Assembly (NCBI RefSeq): GCF_037190085.1 | Contig: NZ_JBBCJO010000014.1 | Location: forward strand, 1-64,000 | Direction of reading: 5' to 3' | DNA length: 64,000 nt | From: Gemmatimonas aurantiaca | Lineage (GTDB): Bacteria; Gemmatimonadota; Gemmatimonadetes; Gemmatimonadales; Gemmatimonadaceae | Shown: one piece after another, positions 26,293-35,382 of the stretch | How the letters are laid out: each line of letters opens with the position of its first letter | How positions within the stretch are numbered: position 1 is the first letter of the stretch | Notes under the pieces: generated by a model | Databases searched by the model: none | The model's input: the letters and a program-made list of their open reading frames with translations, nothing else | What the model was told of the DNA's origin: nothing | Made by a program: the position numbers and the translations under genes

Positions 26293-27447
26293 TCAACGAC
26301 TCGGCCAGGACCAGGCCGGCGGCTCATCGTCGTCGACGAGGGTCTCGCCGAACGACTTGCCGAGCGTGATCAGTCGACAGTCGCGCTGAGTCTGCAACAC
26401 GTTCAGCAGCGCCGGAGCGTGCGAGACGACGACAAGCTGGCTGCGCGTGGCGGCCCGTGCGATCAGACGGGCCAGCGCCGGCAGCAGATCGACATGCAGA
26501 CTGGTCTCCGGCTCGTTGAGCACCATGAGCGCCGGTGGGCGCGGGGACAGCAGTGCTGCCGCCAGCAGAAGGAACCGCAAAGTTCCATCGGAGAGCTCGC
26601 TCATGGCGAGCGCCCGGAGCAATCCATGCTGACGCATCTGCAATTCGAAATATCCCGAACGGGTGGATACCTCGAGTGAGGACTGCGGAAACGCGTCATC
26701 GATCGTTTCGGCGAGCGCGGTGCCATCGCCCATTTCCAGAATGGTCTGGATGGCGGCGGGCAGATCCCGCCCATCCGGGGCCAGCACCGACGTACGGGTA
26801 CCGATGTGCGCACTCCGGGCAGGAGCGTCGGCGCCACAATCGAAGTGATCGTAGAATCGCCATTCCCGCATCGCATCCCGCAGCGTGATCAGCTCCGCAC
26901 ACTCGCGCGGATCCCCGGCGTGTGTCATCATGCTGTCCCAGGGAGCCAGCGATGTGAGCGCCTGCACCCATTCATTGGCCTTGTTGCGTACGCGCACGCT
27001 GGCGCCATGACGTTCCGCCAGAATGTTGTGACGACCGGGCCGGGGGCCGAACCACATGGTTTCCGCCTTGATCACCGGGTCCCTCGCAAAGAGCGACGCG
27101 CTCGGAACGGGCAGGCCGATATCCACGGCATAGCCGTAGTCGTCGCCCGCAAAACCCAGCTTGAGTGAAACGGGGTCCTTGCGACGCGTTCCCTGCACCG
27201 GATGCTCCCCGCGTTTGACCGACGCGCCGAACGATTCGGGACCTGCCCACAATGTGGACGCGAGACCACCTTCCGCCGCCAACGATGCGATCAACCGCCC
27301 ATGCGCGACCTGCGTCATGAGCCGCAATGCCCGGTACACACTCGACTTGCCCGTGCCATTCGCGCCGGCCACAACCGTGAGTGTGCCCAGCGAAAGACGC
27401 AGATCCCGGAGGGAGCGGTATCCGTGGATGGCGATGGTTTCGATCAT
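26293..27447 (-). CDS. RecF/SMC-like predicted ATPase (COG4637-type)
   Basis: 384 residues starting MIETIAIHGYRSLRDL. An in-frame extension to 27549 is Cys-rich and not family-like. Walker A is GANGTGKSS near residue 30, an ABC-type signature occurs in SELSDGTLRFLLLAAALL, and Walker B is LMVLNEPETSLH followed by VVVSHAPALL (H-loop). The Asn in place of the usual Walker B Asp also appears, from memory, in this stand-alone family. Such ATPases resemble the head of RecF or the ATPase half of OLD nucleases but lack the TOPRIM nuclease. Biological role unknown. Confidence 0.85.
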   Translation of the reverse strand: MIETIAIHGYRSLRDLRLSLGTLTVVAGANGTGKSSVYRALRLMTQVAHGRLIASLAAEGGLASTLWAGPESFGASVKRGEHPVQGTRRKDPVSLKLGFAGDDYGYAVDIGLPVPSASLFARDPVIKAETMWFGPRPGRHNILAERHGASVRVRNKANEWVQALTSLAPWDSMMTHAGDPRECAELITLRDAMREWRFYDHFDCGADAPARSAHIGTRTSVLAPDGRDLPAAIQTILEMGDGTALAETIDDAFPQSSLEVSTRSGYFELQMRQHGLLRALAMSELSDGTLRFLLLAAALLSPRPPALMVLNEPETSLHVDLLPALARLIARAATRSQLVVVSHAPALLNVLQTQRDCRLITLGKSFGETLVDDDEPPAWSWPSR

Positions 27448-27607
27448 CTTCGAAATATGACCACGTGCGGCGGACGGTGTATGGTAGCAGCATGACCACG
27501 ACCGACTTGCGATCGATCGAAACGAGAGTGCATTCTTTCGGCAGTACACTCAGTCGGCAGAAGCTCCAGTCCAATGACTGCTCCCCCCCTTATTCCACGA
27601 ATTCGAG

Positions 27608-28306
27608 ATGCGTTCTCAGCCAGAACAGAGCCCCGCGCCGTTGCATGCGCTGGTGGTGGACGACGACCCGTCGGTGGTTGCCTGGATTGCCCAGCTGCTC
27701 CAGGGAGATGGATGGGATGTGCATGTCGCGCATTCCACCCGGGATGCCCTCGCCACCATTGGCGCACTGCCGATCCAGATAGCCATCGTGGATTTCGAAT
27801 TGCCGGACGGCCAGGGCACGGCGCCGGTACACTCCCTCCGTCACGCCGTCCCCGAGGCCGCGATTCTCATGCTTTCGGGGCACGACGATGACGACACGGT
27901 GGTGAAGGGACTCGAGGCCGGTGCCGACGATTTCATTCACAAGCCGGTTTCGGCTCCGGTGCTGCGCGCCCGCATCGCGGCCGTCCTGCGAAGACATACG
28001 CTGCCCGATCGACTCAGCGTGTGCGATCTGGTGCTCGACCGCCACTCGCGTCGGCTCACCGGGACACTTGGCCATGTCCAGCTCACCGCCAAGGAGTTTC
28101 AGCTTCTGGCGGCGTTGATGAGTCGTCCCGGCGAAATCCTGTCCCGTGCGACGCTGCTGGCCGACGTCTGGGGATACGACTTCGACCCCGGAACCAGTGT
28201 GCTCGACGTGGCCCTCACACGTATCCGTCAGAAGGTGGCCGCGGTCTCCGCACAGTCCACCATCGTGAGCGTGCGAAACGCCGGTGTGCAGATCACAGCC
28301 GGATGA
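27608..28306 (+). CDS. OmpR/PhoB-type response regulator
   Basis: 232 residues. A receiver domain (residues ~12-125) has the acidic pair in VVDDDP, phospho-acceptor Asp62 in AIVDFELPDG, and Lys in FIHKPVSAP. A winged-helix DNA-binding domain (~135-230) contains QLTAKEFQLLAALMSRPGEILSR and the recognition region TSVLDVALTRIRQKV. It converges on the hybrid kinase gene with a 14-base overlap, so the two may form a pair despite opposite orientation. Target genes are not evident; the nearby pilus-like operon is a candidate by proximity only. Confidence 0.92.
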   Translation: MRSQPEQSPAPLHALVVDDDPSVVAWIAQLLQGDGWDVHVAHSTRDALATIGALPIQIAIVDFELPDGQGTAPVHSLRHAVPEAAILMLSGHDDDDTVVKGLEAGADDFIHKPVSAPVLRARIAAVLRRHTLPDRLSVCDLVLDRHSRRLTGTLGHVQLTAKEFQLLAALMSRPGEILSRATLLADVWGYDFDPGTSVLDVALTRIRQKVAAVSAQSTIVSVRNAGVQITAG

Positions 28307-30500
28307 GATCGGGGTCTGTCTCCGCGACGGCGTCCAGAAGCTGGCTCGGTGAAAAGGGTTTGGTGAGGACATGCGCGTCGAACGGCAGGACCGCCATGCG
28401 GAGGGAAGAGTTCATGCCGTACCCCGTGAGGAAAAGCACACGAATCCCCCAAGTGGTCACCAGCTCGTGCCGGGACAGATCGACACCACCAAGTCCCGGC
28501 ATGACGAGATCCGTGATGATCAGATCGATCTCATCGCCTCTCCGTCGGAGCACTTCGATGGCGTCCAGACCGTTCTTCGCGACGTGCACGCTGTACCCGG
28601 CTTCACTCAGCACGTATTCGGTGAGCTGGCGGACATCACGATCGTCTTCGACCACCAGCACCGTGCCGCTCCGGCGCTGAGGGCTGTTCAGGACCGGTGT
28701 CGCTTCCACCGGCACCGCCTCCGCTTCGACCAGTGGGAGATAGACTTCGAAAACCGTGCCCACCCCCGGTGCGGTTTGCACCCCGATATATCCGTTCGCT
28801 TCCCGTACCACCTGTAGGGCCGTGGAGAGACCAAGTCCGGTCCCCTGTCCAACGGGCTTCGTGGTGAAGAACGGCTCGAAGATCTGGCGTCTGACTTCGG
28901 GAGTCATTCCGCTGCCCGTATCGCGGACCCGTATCAGCGCAAACCGTTCGCGGAGGGCGCTCGCGGGAAGGTCGCCACGATCATGGGCGGCCTGCAGATC
29001 CGCGGTCGACGCATTGTTCATCTCGACGGTCAGTTCTCCACCGTACTCCATCGCATCGCGCGCGTTGATGATGAGATTCAGGACGAGTTGTTCGATGCGC
29101 CCGGCGTCGGCTTCCACGCTGCCGGTGTCGGGCGCGATCCGCACCTCCACCTGGATGTGCGAGCCGATGAGCCGTCGGATCATCAACTCGAGATTGCGTA
29201 CGATGTCGCCGAGACCGTATACCCTGGGCTGCAGTACCGGCTGACGGCTGAAGGAAAGCAGTTGTCGGGTGAGCAGCGCGGCACGATCCGCGGCCCGGCG
29301 CGCCTGCTGCAGATCCTCTCGCAACCGCCCGCGTTCTCTCGCCTCGGCCAGTGCCATGTCGGTGAAGCCGATGATCGCGGTGAGCGTGTTGTTGAAGTCG
29401 TGGGCGACTCCGCCAGCGAGCCTGCCGATCGCCTCCAGCCGCTGCGATTGCCGCATCTGGTGTTCCATCGCCCGCAGAGACGTCACGTCCTGCAACATGA
29501 GACAGATGCTTCCGTCCAGATCCGCACCACGCGCCACACGATATGCCGTGACCATCCACACCCGCTTCACCGACTGGCCGGCGACTTCGGTCATCGCAGA
29601 AGGGTCGATCAACTCCTCGCGACGCGTCTCGTGTGTCGTGCGAACCTGTTCGAGCAGAAGTCGCAGGACATCGCCCAGCGCGGGATCGAGTCGACTCATC
29701 CATTGGGCGTCCGGTGCATCGAAGTGCTCGAGTGCCCGCCAGGCGGCATTCGCCAGGACCAGGCGGTCATCCACCCCCACGATCGCGAAGGCATTGGGCG
29801 AGATGTCCGTGATCACGCCGAGACGCTCGGCCGTGCGATCTCTGGCACGGATCGCATCCCGCGCGACATGCGCTTCCCGCACCGTGGACCGGACGAACCG
29901 GGTCAGGACATACCAGATGATTGCCAGCGCCACCAGAATCGACGCGAGAACAGCAAAGCGTAAACCTCGCGCGTTCGCCGTGCGTGCATCGTACAGGCGC
30001 TGCTCCTCATCCTGAAACTCGGCGATTCGAAGCTGCAGAACCCGCTTTGCCTCCAATGCTTCCCTGTTCGATTCCCCCAGCACAATACCACGCATCGCGC
30101 CGTTCCAGTTCACCACCGCGTCGGCGATCGTTTCGACACGACGATGCTGTTGCGGATTGTCGGACGTCAGGGCCTGCATCGTGTCGATCACAGCCAGCAG
30201 ATCGACAGCCAAGGGTGGACTCGCTGCCGGGATGACGGACTCGGCCTCGGGCTGCGGAACGATCGGTCCTCCTTGCAGCGCAACCGATTCGTGTTCGAAG
30301 AGACGCGCCTGGAGTTCGCGGACCATGCGTAGCATCTCCCGCGTATGCTGCACCCATCCAGTTGTTCGTTCGAGTGCGATTCCGCCAAGCACAGTGATCG
30401 TCCCGACAACGGCAATCGACAACAAGGCGATGCGATGCAGACGTCGCAATCGCGCTTCCAACACCTCCTGCGCTCCAGGCAGGTCGGAAAATCCGAGCAT
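28293..30500 (-). CDS. Hybrid sensor histidine kinase (membrane sensor, PAS, HisKA, HATPase, receiver)
   Basis: 735 residues. GGGAGG 5 bases before ATG 30500 supports the start. TM1 lies at ~22-45 and TM2 at ~185-210, enclosing a ~140-residue periplasmic helical sensor. A PAS-like segment (SPNAFAIVGVDDRLVLANAAW) is followed by HisKA with His367 in GGVAHDFNNTLTAIIGF, an HATPase domain (N-box NLIINARDAM, then RDTGSGM and GTGLGLSTAL), and a C-terminal receiver with Asp664 in IITDLVMPG. It follows the usher-like gene by 62 bases on the same strand, so it may be co-expressed with the pilus-like operon. It converges with the OmpR-type regulator. Confidence 0.92.
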   Translation of the reverse strand: MLGFSDLPGAQEVLEARLRRLHRIALLSIAVVGTITVLGGIALERTTGWVQHTREMLRMVRELQARLFEHESVALQGGPIVPQPEAESVIPAASPPLAVDLLAVIDTMQALTSDNPQQHRRVETIADAVVNWNGAMRGIVLGESNREALEAKRVLQLRIAEFQDEEQRLYDARTANARGLRFAVLASILVALAIIWYVLTRFVRSTVREAHVARDAIRARDRTAERLGVITDISPNAFAIVGVDDRLVLANAAWRALEHFDAPDAQWMSRLDPALGDVLRLLLEQVRTTHETRREELIDPSAMTEVAGQSVKRVWMVTAYRVARGADLDGSICLMLQDVTSLRAMEHQMRQSQRLEAIGRLAGGVAHDFNNTLTAIIGFTDMALAEARERGRLREDLQQARRAADRAALLTRQLLSFSRQPVLQPRVYGLGDIVRNLELMIRRLIGSHIQVEVRIAPDTGSVEADAGRIEQLVLNLIINARDAMEYGGELTVEMNNASTADLQAAHDRGDLPASALRERFALIRVRDTGSGMTPEVRRQIFEPFFTTKPVGQGTGLGLSTALQVVREANGYIGVQTAPGVGTVFEVYLPLVEAEAVPVEATPVLNSPQRRSGTVLVVEDDRDVRQLTEYVLSEAGYSVHVAKNGLDAIEVLRRRGDEIDLIITDLVMPGLGGVDLSRHELVTTWGIRVLFLTGYGMNSSLRMAVLPFDAHVLTKPFSPSQLLDAVAETDPDLIRL

Positions 30501-30562
30501 TCACGCCTCCCGCGCCAGACGACTCCGGGAAAATTTCCCACTTATTCCGCTCGCGGTTTACT

Positions 30563-33328
30563 CTACGGTGCGGAACGGGATGACGCGAGGGTTGGCGGCG
30601 AAATGCGGAGTCGGGTAGTGAGCACTTCACAGGTCGCCATCGGGACCTGCGATGATCTGGGAAGCTCGACCGTGACCGTTGTCAGGATTTTCTCGGGGCC
30701 CATCGACGACGGTGTCACGCCGTTTTCCCCTGCCACATCGGTACGACGGGAATTGTCCATCACGTGGTAGCGCCCTGCGGGAAGCCCCAGCAGATAGAAG
30801 CCACCGTCACTCATCACGTCCACGGGAAAGCGTTCGTTCCCCTGCTGCGCAATCAGCGTCAACTGCGATGGAAAAGCCGTGCGTGCCTGAAGCTCGCTGG
30901 CGAGTCCAGCAGTGTCGAACACCACCTGTCCCTCGAGAATAGCGCCATAGCGCACGGGGAGATCCACCTCCCCGATTCCCGACACCGGTACCTGCACTGT
31001 CCACTGCGGTGAGGTCGGGCGCCAACAGGGAAGCGGCATGGTGGTGGAATCGATCCCCACCATCACCGGTTCACTCGCCGACAGCCCGGTGATCTCCGCC
31101 CGTCCCCGTTGGTCGGTTTCCATGCGTCGATTGCCTGCGATCACGCCAATGTGCGGGATCAATGGTTCGGACGGATCATACCGTCCATCGTTGTCGAGAT
31201 CGAGGAACACACGAAGACGCAGTCCTCCTGCCCGAACGATGTGGTCCGCGGATACATGGGCTGACCGTTCGCGCGCATCGATCACCAGCGATCCACCAGC
31301 CACCTGTGTCAGCGTCGCGGAGCGCTCTCCCGGCCACACATCACTTCCGCGCGACGGAACCGACAGGTGTGAGACCGTGGTCGTCAGACGCGTCTGACGC
31401 AGACGCGGCGACACCATCAGCATCCATCGGCCGAGGCGATCGGCCTGCGAATATGAACGGGCAATCTCGATTTCAGTACGAGGCAACGAGCCGTTGAGGC
31501 GGACATCGAAGCGCAGAGCCATCGCCGACCGCGAAGACGCCTGTACCTGCTCTTCGTTCGCGACCGCGACCCGGATCCACCAGGGTGCGCCACGCACCGC
31601 CATCCAACGGGGTGCGGCACTCACATCCATGCCCAACGATCGCATCGTGGAGACATTCAGAGCCTTCGTGCGATGAAGCCGGCCGAACAGTTCCGTACGC
31701 AATGCACCGATCTGACCTACGATACCGATGTGCTCGAGGTCGACCAGGCTCTCGCGTCCTCCGACGCGCGTCCACGTGCCGATCAGCGACACCCCTTTCA
31801 GTCGTGGTACCGCCGTCTGCCACTGCGCGGAGCGGACGGAACGCTGTCCCTCTTCCCGGCCATTGACGGTGAAAAAATGCAACGGCGCCGGATTCCATGT
31901 CGCCTGCCATTGTGCCAGACGCTCGCCGTGTGTGGAAAGTCCGGCCAATCCCTGCAGCAGGACCGACGATCCGACCAGCGCATTGGCGCCCAGATAGGGC
32001 TGCCACTTTCCATCAGTCCATGTCATTCCGCCGCGGGCGGTCAAACGGGGATGCATCCCGACCCGCCAATCCGTGGCGGCACGCCAATGACATGACGCGA
32101 CGTCCGCCCCGGGGAAGAAGAACTCATCGGTGCAGCGACCGAACGAGGCGAGATACCGCACGTCACCAGTGGAGAGCTGCGTGACCGGGGCATGCACCAG
32201 ACGGGAATAGCGCTGCTCACGGCCGTCGGGACTCCAACCAATGATGTCGTAGCGCACGACATCGCCGGTGACAGGAATATCCATGACGATCGCGGTGTCA
32301 CCCCGGCGTCGCGTCTCGACCAACTGATCATTCACCAACCCCACATAGTTCCACCCGATCGGGGCATCGGTCGTCACTGAAACCAGGCGCGGCAAGAAGG
32401 TTTCGCGAAGGGGCCGACCGATCATCACACCGCTGACACGCGCGGCGGACGGCCCGGCATCGTCCACCACGCCCAGACTCACCGTCGGTCGCCAGCCATC
32501 GGGACCGGGACGATAGCTCCACGCACCATTGCCCACCGTCGTGCCAGTCGCATCATGTCGCACGTCGATACCAAAATCACCACCGATCGCATGGGTCGAC
32601 GCGCGGACCAGCGAGGTATACTGCCAGGGATCCGACGCACGCTCCCCGCCGGGCATCTCCGCACGCACCATGCTGCGCTGTGCGGACATCCGATAGTCGA
32701 GCTGCAGCACCCCATGCCTTCCACCCACCGGACGCACCCCGAGTGTCGGCAGCGCGCCGGCCTGCATCCGCGGCTCGGCGATGCGGCGTTCGCGGAGCAG
32801 GTGCGCACGACGCACCACAGGCCAATGCTCGGCATTCCTCACCACCACGACGGCGGATGCGAGATCCACCTCCATGACGACACCGAGCGCCGTCGCCAGC
32901 GTTTCGATCGCGACATAACATCCGGACGCGCTGCGACTGGCGGCGGCATCACACAGTGTCACCGCCGGGCGCCCCGGATACGGCACCACACGTACGGCCT
33001 GATGACTCGCCGGTCGGTGCCAACCCGCATGAGCAACGACTTCGCGGGCATCGAGCAGGATGGCGCCATTGTCTTGCTGACGCGCCAGAACGGTGCCGCG
33101 ATGAATGTTCTGGATGTTGAACTCGAATGCGATCTCGACCGGCCCCGTCGAGTGCGTGTCTGGCGTGTTGCCCCGTGCCGGAGCCGACATCGGCGCCACA
33201 TCGCCCGGAATCTGCGCGAAAGCCGCGCTTCCCACGATCGGCCACGCCACGAACAGCGATATCAGCAGCCCGCACGAAGACCGACACGTCCGGACCGATG
33301 CACGATTCTCCGCCGTTGGCCACAGCAT
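30563..33328 (-). CDS. Atypical outer-membrane usher-like protein of a chaperone-usher locus
   Basis: 921 residues with a signal peptide (GLLISLFVAWPIVGSAAFAQ). An N-terminal domain (EFNIQNIHRGTVLARQQDNGAILLD split over ~50-75) resembles the 'NGxxxGxxxV..D.xxLL' start of usher-type proteins. A long, mostly beta middle (~200-700) fits a barrel, with YDIIGWSPDGREQRY resembling an usher plug strand. The C-terminal ~200 residues contain a Ca-binding-like loop FLDLDNDGRYDPSEP and carboxypeptidase-regulatory-like beta domains ending in GLPAGRYHVMD. Overall identity to FimD/PapC is not obvious, so usher is an inference from architecture and from the chaperone and subunit genes upstream. No Shine-Dalgarno; a hairpin lies just before the ATG. 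Confidence 0.65.
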   Translation of the reverse strand: MLWPTAENRASVRTCRSSCGLLISLFVAWPIVGSAAFAQIPGDVAPMSAPARGNTPDTHSTGPVEIAFEFNIQNIHRGTVLARQQDNGAILLDAREVVAHAGWHRPASHQAVRVVPYPGRPAVTLCDAAASRSASGCYVAIETLATALGVVMEVDLASAVVVVRNAEHWPVVRRAHLLRERRIAEPRMQAGALPTLGVRPVGGRHGVLQLDYRMSAQRSMVRAEMPGGERASDPWQYTSLVRASTHAIGGDFGIDVRHDATGTTVGNGAWSYRPGPDGWRPTVSLGVVDDAGPSAARVSGVMIGRPLRETFLPRLVSVTTDAPIGWNYVGLVNDQLVETRRRGDTAIVMDIPVTGDVVRYDIIGWSPDGREQRYSRLVHAPVTQLSTGDVRYLASFGRCTDEFFFPGADVASCHWRAATDWRVGMHPRLTARGGMTWTDGKWQPYLGANALVGSSVLLQGLAGLSTHGERLAQWQATWNPAPLHFFTVNGREEGQRSVRSAQWQTAVPRLKGVSLIGTWTRVGGRESLVDLEHIGIVGQIGALRTELFGRLHRTKALNVSTMRSLGMDVSAAPRWMAVRGAPWWIRVAVANEEQVQASSRSAMALRFDVRLNGSLPRTEIEIARSYSQADRLGRWMLMVSPRLRQTRLTTTVSHLSVPSRGSDVWPGERSATLTQVAGGSLVIDARERSAHVSADHIVRAGGLRLRVFLDLDNDGRYDPSEPLIPHIGVIAGNRRMETDQRGRAEITGLSASEPVMVGIDSTTMPLPCWRPTSPQWTVQVPVSGIGEVDLPVRYGAILEGQVVFDTAGLASELQARTAFPSQLTLIAQQGNERFPVDVMSDGGFYLLGLPAGRYHVMDNSRRTDVAGENGVTPSSMGPEKILTTVTVELPRSSQVPMATCEVLTTRLRISPPTLASSRSAP

Positions 33329-33331
33329 GCG

Positions 33332-33349
33332 TCGATCTCAGATGATCGA
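33332..33349 (-). promoter_or_regulatory. Hairpin across the usher gene translation start region
   Basis: On the minus strand TCGATC and GATCGA (33344-33349 and 33332-33337) form a perfect 6-bp stem around a 6-base loop that contains the TGA stop of the upstream subunit gene. The stem ends 3 bases before the usher ATG. It occupies the place where a Shine-Dalgarno should be, so ribosomes finishing the upstream gene may be needed to open it. Confidence 0.4.
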
Positions 33350-33838
33350 AGCCAACGTGATGACCACCGTGCCGGTATAGCTTCCCGCCATCTGATTGAG
33401 TGGTGGCGTCGTGGAGCCTCCCACCCATACATACACATCGGACGCCACCAGCAGCAGCAATCCCAGCACGCCGTTGGCGGGATTGAATGTGGCTCCCCCG
33501 GCGGGATTGGAATTGTTCACGCGATACCGGCCGCAGGTACTGCAGAACGACACCGGCATCGTCGCGCCTCCGTCGACATGGGTGAGGCTCGTTGGCAACG
33601 ACAGCGAAAAACCCAGACTGAGCCCCACGTTGGCGCGAATGCGGAACGACATGGCCGAAGCCGAAGTGGGGGACACCGACGTCGTGGTCCCACTGATGAT
33701 CGAGCCGAAACTGAGACCGGACAGCGTCGTGACCGATGTCTGCGCACCCGCATCGCCTGCCACCACGAGCAGCAGAGCACCGGCCATCGAGGTCAGCGAG
33801 CCACGCCCGCACCACTGCATTCGCCGACGCCCCGACAT
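33338..33838 (-). CDS. DUF4402-like pilus/surface subunit 2
   Basis: 166 residues with a signal peptide (SMAGALLLVVAGDAGAQT). The mature protein is beta-rich with LSGLSFGSIISGTTTSVSP, an internal Cys pair in SFCSTCGRY, and the ending MAGSYTGTVVITLASII. This ending closely parallels the first subunit of the operon (AAGAYTGTLTLTVVYF) and is typical of DUF4402 and other pilin-like subunits that complement each other by donor strands. Its ATG shares a base with the chaperone stop (TGATG), and its stop is 9 bases from the usher ATG. Probably exported and chaperone-bound. Confidence 0.72.
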   Translation of the reverse strand: MSGRRRMQWCGRGSLTSMAGALLLVVAGDAGAQTSVTTLSGLSFGSIISGTTTSVSPTSASAMSFRIRANVGLSLGFSLSLPTSLTHVDGGATMPVSFCSTCGRYRVNNSNPAGGATFNPANGVLGLLLLVASDVYVWVGGSTTPPLNQMAGSYTGTVVITLASII

Positions 33839-34683
33839 CAGGGCACCGTGACGGCGACTTTCCGGCTGACCGCCTGCACCGGAAGCAGGGAGGTGCTGGG
33901 CACGTCGGGACGTTCGGCGTGTGCAGAAAGCTCGAGTTCGTATGTGCCCCGAGGCAGGGTTCCGAGCGGCAATGCAATCAATGGTTCAATGTCATTGTAG
34001 ACTCCCAGTGGCAGATTGAGGCGGCTCTGTATCGTGCCCTGGCGGTCGCGCAACACCGCCGCAATGGAGCCCACGAATGCGGCATTGCCCACCCGGGACA
34101 AACGCGCGCGGGACTCGATCTGTCCATTCGCAATGCGGACGGACGGCACCCCTATCTTCAGCGCCGTCGAGAGCCCCGCCGGACGATAGAACACCGCCAG
34201 CACGGAGCGGACCTCGAGATCCAGCGCGACCTGTGCCTCCGTCACGATTCCGGTGGTCGATGACGGGGAGGCCAGGAGCGGACGCCCCTGACGACTCGTC
34301 ACCACCAGCCGTGCCCAGTATTCGCGCGCCGCCAACGAACGTTGCGGTGCGGCCACGAGACGGACGACCTGCCGGCCTCCCGCCGGCAACACCAGACGGG
34401 AGGGGTATGCGTGCAGAAAGTCCACCGCGGATGGCAGGGTATCCGCGGGATTCTCATCCAGCTTCAGATACATGTTGCCGACACTGTCGGTCGCCGGCAG
34501 GCCGAAGGCGAAGGACAATGCGACCTCGGCCGGTGCCGTGCCGGTATTCACCAGCGTGATGGCCGCGGAGGGGCGAGCGGCATCGATGACGATGGCCGTC
34601 GGCGCGATGAGTACCGATTGTGCATGCAGCGAGGACACGGCCGACATCCATGCCACACACATGACCGCACGGTTGATCCACAT
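33838..34683 (-). CDS. PapD-like periplasmic pilus chaperone
   Basis: 281 residues with a signal peptide (AVMCVAWMSAVSSLHAQS). The N-terminal Ig-like domain begins VLIAPTAIVIDAARPSAAITLVNTGTAPAEV, the pattern of PapD/EcpD-type chaperones ('I.P..I.l.p..r...i.l.N.g..p'). Later YPSRLVLPAGGRQVVRLVAAPQ corresponds to the 'P....L.pg..q.vri' G-strand region. A second beta domain ends with LPRGTYELELSAHAE. It would fold subunits in the periplasm. It sits between the two DUF4402-like genes, 2 bases after the first and overlapping the second by one base. Confidence 0.78.
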   Translation of the reverse strand: MWINRAVMCVAWMSAVSSLHAQSVLIAPTAIVIDAARPSAAITLVNTGTAPAEVALSFAFGLPATDSVGNMYLKLDENPADTLPSAVDFLHAYPSRLVLPAGGRQVVRLVAAPQRSLAAREYWARLVVTSRQGRPLLASPSSTTGIVTEAQVALDLEVRSVLAVFYRPAGLSTALKIGVPSVRIANGQIESRARLSRVGNAAFVGSIAAVLRDRQGTIQSRLNLPLGVYNDIEPLIALPLGTLPRGTYELELSAHAERPDVPSTSLLPVQAVSRKVAVTVP

Positions 34684-34685
34684 GG

Positions 34686-35231
34686 TCAGAAGTAGACCAC
34701 GGTGAGGGTGAGCGTGCCTGTGTATGCACCCGCCGCCTGTGAACTTCCGGGGTGTGCCGTGGCGCCCACGAAGACATACAGATTTCCCGATCCACTCAGC
34801 GCGGCCTGTGTGGCCGTGGCACTTGGCGTGAAATCTGTGCCGGAACTCGCGCTGTTGGTGGTGTTACGGCGCGCCGTCCACGTGTCCACTGTGAGAGTGT
34901 TGGCACCGTTCGTGATCGTGCTGGGAATGCCGAACGTCATGCTGACATTGCCACTGGCGGCACCGGAAATGGAGAAAGCAGCGGCCCCGGCTTCATTGAC
35001 GGCAATGGTCTTGGTATTGCCTGGAAACAACGTGCCAAACGCAAGGCCATTCGTGGCGCTGACGGACAGAGGCTGCGATACCGATGCCGTCACATTGGCA
35101 CTGGCCGAAGTCTGTGCACCGGCCGCGTGTACATTGGCGGTCAGGAGGGCAATGGCAGCGACGACCATCCATTTGGTGCTTACGTCGAACATACGTGCAC
35201 CGACGAGAAGCGGAGAAGAGCGAAAGTACAT
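34686..35231 (-). CDS. DUF4402-like pilus/surface subunit 1
   Basis: 181 residues. ATG 35231 is chosen because GGAGG lies 5 bases upstream; the in-frame GTG at 35243 would overlap that site. The signal peptide ends near ANVHAAGAQT. The mature part has VSQPLSVSATNGLAFGTLFPGNTKTIAV, the DUF4402 start, then SAAGAYTGTLTLTVVYF at the end, matching strand patterns of exported pilin-like subunits. First gene of the putative pilus operon. The 150-base upstream region contains a small hairpin GGGT/ACCC near 35264-35276 but no confident promoter. Confidence 0.82.
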   Translation of the reverse strand: MYFRSSPLLVGARMFDVSTKWMVVAAIALLTANVHAAGAQTSASANVTASVSQPLSVSATNGLAFGTLFPGNTKTIAVNEAGAAAFSISGAASGNVSMTFGIPSTITNGANTLTVDTWTARRNTTNSASSGTDFTPSATATQAALSGSGNLYVFVGATAHPGSSQAAGAYTGTLTLTVVYF

Positions 35232-35382
35232 GGCAACCTCCACGGCGGGACATCACGATGGGTGAAGAACCCACCGCGACAGGGAGTCGGCCTCAGTGCA
35301 GACCCACTGTGTTCTCTTCCCAGTCTCGGATATCGAACCGGACGCTTGAGCGTCAACGGCCTCCACTTCTCTTACAACTGCC

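Noticed and set aside
35232..35382. Possible riboswitch upstream of the pilus-like operon
   Set aside because: Only small hairpins (GACGC/GCGTC at 35341-35354 and GGGT/ACCC near 35264-35276); the conserved core of c-di-GMP or other known riboswitches was not found.
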